From: Chthoniobacterales bacterium
Lineage (GTDB): Bacteria; Verrucomicrobiota; Verrucomicrobiia; Chthoniobacterales; UBA10450
Assembly (NCBI GenBank): GCA_025980625.1
Contig: JAICXG010000013.1
Coordinates: forward strand, 1-22,159
Direction of reading: 5' to 3'
DNA length: 22,159 nucleotides
The translations under genes were made by a program, and so were the position numbers. The notes beneath the pieces were generated by a model. That model ran no database searches and was not told the origin of the DNA. It was given only the letters and a program-made list of their open reading frames with translations. Shown in pieces: positions 19,987 through 22,159 of this stretch; within the stretch, counting starts at the first letter, position 1; each line of letters starts with the position of its first letter.

Positions 19987-21780
19987 ATGAAAATGATCTC
20001 AAACCTTTATCCATTATTTCGCTCTGGCTCGCGCCATTTGCCCCTCACGCTCCTCATCCTGCTCCTCATTCCCATCTCGAGTGAATGGGTCCAGAGTGCG
20101 CCGGTCTTCAGCCAGGTCGTCGTCTTCGGCGATAGTCTCTCCGACGATGGCAACGTGCGTCACCTGATGGAGGACCAGTACTTCATCAGCTATCCGGGCG
20201 GCGATTTCAATTACAGCGACGGCCGTTTTACCAACAGTTCCGATACTGACCCGAGTTCCGACACCTATGCAGGGACATGGCATGAGCAGTTGGCACGGAC
20301 GTTTCTAGGCATGGCGGCCCCGACGAACAGTCTCGATGGCGGGCTCGACTACGCCTTTGGCGGCGCGACGACTGCAAGCGGCACGAGCGATCGGACGGTG
20401 ATTAATAATCCACTTCCATTCGGCGGTGGCGATTTCACTCTCACCGTGGATAACCTCGGGAAGCAGGTGGACGATTATCTCGCCAGCAATACCCCGGACC
20501 CGTCCGCGCTCTACATTATCTGGGGCGGTGGCAACGATCTTTTCGATGACGATAGCTCCGCACACGTTACTGAGACGGCCGCTAACGTTGCCGGGCTGGT
20601 AGAGGAACTGGCTGGCGCTGGCGCCCGCAGTTTCCTGGTGGCAAACGTCCCGCCGCTCGGGCTCGTCCCGCTTTACAAAGATGACGCTGACACTGCGACG
20701 GCCTTGAATGTCGCAGCAGGAGAATACCGCTCGGAGTTTAATACCGATCTTGACGCCTCCGTCGCTACCTTGGCCGCCGAAGGCATCACGATCACTCTTT
20801 ATCGCCTCGACGCTTATGGACTCCTTTACCGGCTCGCTACCAATCCGGCTGACTTTGGTTTCACTAACGTGACTGACAGCGCGCAGGGTGCAGATGTTGA
20901 TCCGGATGAGTATCTCTTTTGGGATGACATTCACCCGACCACCGCCGGGCATTATCAGATCGCCGCCCAGGCTAATGCACTTTTGGAAGGAACTGCGCTA
21001 CCCCCGGCCCAGGCACTCAATCTTTCCACGCGCCTCGACGTGGGCACCGGCGACAATGTGCTCATCGCGGGATTCATCATCACCGGCACGGATGCGAAGG
21101 AGGTGCTCGTTAGGGGGCTGGGACCCTCACTGGCGGTCAATGGCGTGCCCCTGGCCAATCGCCTGGCCGATCCGGTGCTCGATCTCTTCTCGGGCGACAC
21201 CCTTCTCATGAGTAACGATAATTGGAAAGATTCGCAGGAATCCGAAATCGAAGCAACCGGCCTCCCGCCAACTGACGATCTCGAATCTGCGATTGTCGCG
21301 ACGCTCGCGCCGGGCAGCTATACCGCGATCTTGAGCGGCAACAGCAGCGGGACCGGAAATGGGCTGGTTGAGATCTACGATCTCGACACCGCGGGCGTTG
21401 CCACACTTAGTAACACCAGCACGCGCGGCTTTGTCCAGACCGGTGACGATGTTTTGATCGCGGGATTTATTATCGGGAGCGGAGAAAGCGATACTATAGT
21501 CGTTAGGGCAATCGGACCATCGCTGGCCGATTCAGGAATCGCAGATCCTTTACAGGATCCAACGCTCGATCTCTACGATGCCGATGGCGTGGTCATTATG
21601 AGTGACGACAATTGGCGGGACTCACAAGAGACCCTGATTCAATCGAGCGGACTTACTCCGACGGACGACGCAGAAAGCGCGATCATCACTTCCCTCGCGC
21701 CTGGCGCATATACGGCGGTGGTGCGAGGCAAAGATGACACCACCGGCGTCGCGCTGGTGGAAGTGTTCAATCTCCAATAA
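19987..21780 (+). CDS. Secreted GDSL-type esterase/lipase with two C-terminal verrucomicrobial repeats
   Basis: 597 residues. The ATG at 19987 gives a signal peptide (hydrophobic LPLTLLILLLIPI, cut near residue 38, VQSA-PVF). The SGNH hydrolase core follows: nucleophile S50 in VVVFGDSLSDDGN, oxyanion residue N183 in WGGGND, and the catalytic D313/H316 in FWDDIHPTTAGH. The C-terminus has two ~120-residue copies (about 345-470 and 475-597) of a repeat with TGDNVLIAGFII-G, VRGLGPSLA / VRAIGPSLA, NDNWKDSQE / DDNWRDSQE, and ESAI...LAPG-YTA. This repeat is common at the ends of exported verrucomicrobial proteins and may bind the surface or a carbohydrate. Likely substrates are acyl or acetyl esters outside the cell. 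A 219-bp gap without a gene precedes it. Confidence 0.9.
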   Translation: MKMISNLYPLFRSGSRHLPLTLLILLLIPISSEWVQSAPVFSQVVVFGDSLSDDGNVRHLMEDQYFISYPGGDFNYSDGRFTNSSDTDPSSDTYAGTWHEQLARTFLGMAAPTNSLDGGLDYAFGGATTASGTSDRTVINNPLPFGGGDFTLTVDNLGKQVDDYLASNTPDPSALYIIWGGGNDLFDDDSSAHVTETAANVAGLVEELAGAGARSFLVANVPPLGLVPLYKDDADTATALNVAAGEYRSEFNTDLDASVATLAAEGITITLYRLDAYGLLYRLATNPADFGFTNVTDSAQGADVDPDEYLFWDDIHPTTAGHYQIAAQANALLEGTALPPAQALNLSTRLDVGTGDNVLIAGFIITGTDAKEVLVRGLGPSLAVNGVPLANRLADPVLDLFSGDTLLMSNDNWKDSQESEIEATGLPPTDDLESAIVATLAPGSYTAILSGNSSGTGNGLVEIYDLDTAGVATLSNTSTRGFVQTGDDVLIAGFIIGSGESDTIVVRAIGPSLADSGIADPLQDPTLDLYDADGVVIMSDDNWRDSQETLIQSSGLTPTDDAESAIITSLAPGAYTAVVRGKDDTTGVALVEVFNLQ

Positions 21781-21841
21781 GAAGGCGGTGGTGGATTTAA
21801 TTGGCTTGCATTTAATCGCACAAGCTGCTCAAAATCGCTGC

Positions 21842-22159
21842 ATGAGAGCCTCTCATGGTTGGCAATGGCTGCTTGTCTGTCTCGCCTTCGCGATAGGCGC
21901 CCACCCCGCAGAGGGAGAGGACATCAGTTATGCCCAGTCACTAACTCAGGTGAGCTTTGATCGGTTGGTTCCGACATCTTATCCAGTTATCCGCCCTAAA
22001 TTTGCCGGGCTCCAGTCAACGACATATCCGCTGATTGATCCCGGTGTCCCGCACGTTCACATCACAGAAGGTCTCACCCAATCATTCGCCAGGCCGCTTC
22101 TCGTCACGAGCGAAACGCCCGAGTCGATTTTAGCCGCGACCACGACTACTCGTCGCGTA
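21842..22159 (+). CDS. Start of a secreted protein, cut by the window edge
   Basis: The frame opens at ATG 21842 and stays open for 106 codons to the edge. The first 22 or so residues are a signal peptide (MRASHGWQWLLVCLAFAIGA, cut near HPAEG). The mature part (EDISYAQSLTQVSFDRLVPT...) has no recognisable motif. It lies 61 bp after the esterase and might share its transcript. The family cannot be named from this fragment. Confidence 0.55.
   Translation, partial: MRASHGWQWLLVCLAFAIGAHPAEGEDISYAQSLTQVSFDRLVPTSYPVIRPKFAGLQSTTYPLIDPGVPHVHITEGLTQSFARPLLVTSETPESILAATTTTRRV

Larger units (their letters stand above)
93..21507. repeat. Over-represented dispersed motif (C)GTTAGG
   Basis: Counted by eye. 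GTTAGG on the plus strand starts at 778, 1444, 1890, 3267, 3737, 4436, 5288, 5851, 6834, 7760, 8672, 8697, 8795, 10153, 13898, 15882, 17214, 19185, 21109 and 21502. Its complement CCTAAC starts at 93, 1023, 1999, 2397, 4452, 4999, 10905, 11005, 11918, 13327, 17456 and 18883. Of these 32 sites, 23 extend to CGTTAGG. At about 60% GC one expects roughly 10 hexamers and 3 heptamers on both strands. Most are inside genes. One or two may have been missed. Confidence 0.75.

Noticed and set aside
778..21507. TTAGGG-like sites as telomere-type repeats
   Set aside because: They are single dispersed copies mostly inside genes, never in tandem, and the enriched word is CGTTAGG rather than TTAGGG.
1..22159. 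CRISPR arrays, tRNA, rRNA, integrases or transposase genes
   Set aside because: None seen on either strand; the only mobile-type signals are the small non-coding palindromes.

Overview
The window is GC-rich and densely coded, and most likely comes from a member of the Verrucomicrobiota, probably a Chthoniobacter-like soil lineage. Four things point there: LexA operators of the TGTTC-N4-GAACA type, a lexA/imuA/imuB/dnaE2 mutagenesis set, a secreted esterase ending in two copies of a ~120-residue repeat typical of verrucomicrobial exported proteins, and a ~32-residue 'WAxxDPxAA...LPxG' solenoid protein. No database search was possible, so the assignment is by recognition only.

Layout. 1-2588 (minus): the 5' half of dnaE2 (imuC), preceded by an ORF that matches only the C-terminal part of ImuB. 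2642-6564 (minus): an exported solenoid-repeat protein translationally coupled to a DinG-type Fe-S helicase. 6607-11009 (plus): an LptF/LptG-type permease, a small unknown protein, a tRNA-dihydrouridine synthase, a glycosyltransferase-like protein, an A-type Fe-S carrier and an HscB-like protein. 11052-13095 (plus): lexA, imuA and an ORF that matches only the N-terminal part of ImuB. 13078-13305: two large palindromic repeats. 13328-17127 (minus): exbB, exbD and a large periplasmic TPR protein. 17486-22159 (plus): a small secreted protein, a class III cyclase with a multi-pass membrane domain, a GDSL esterase, and the start of another secreted protein cut by the window edge.

Main observation. 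The two imuB pieces are complementary (179 + 307 codons, close to one normal ImuB), lie about 10 kb apart and face opposite ways. Flipping roughly 2.59-13.1 kb would rebuild one lexA-imuA-imuB-dnaE2 series, so an inversion with one breakpoint inside imuB is the simplest explanation. The C-terminal piece plus dnaE2 now starts behind its own perfect LexA box, so all parts could still be SOS-induced and the ImuB hub might work as two chains.

Two further signals stand out. A two-armed palindromic (REP/MITE-like) element sits in frame inside dnaE2, flanked by an 8-bp direct repeat, and adds 58 codons. The heptamer CGTTAGG is strongly over-represented (about 23 copies by eye against roughly 3 expected) and forces rare codons such as TTA, AGG and CTA inside conserved genes, which suggests a DNA-level role.
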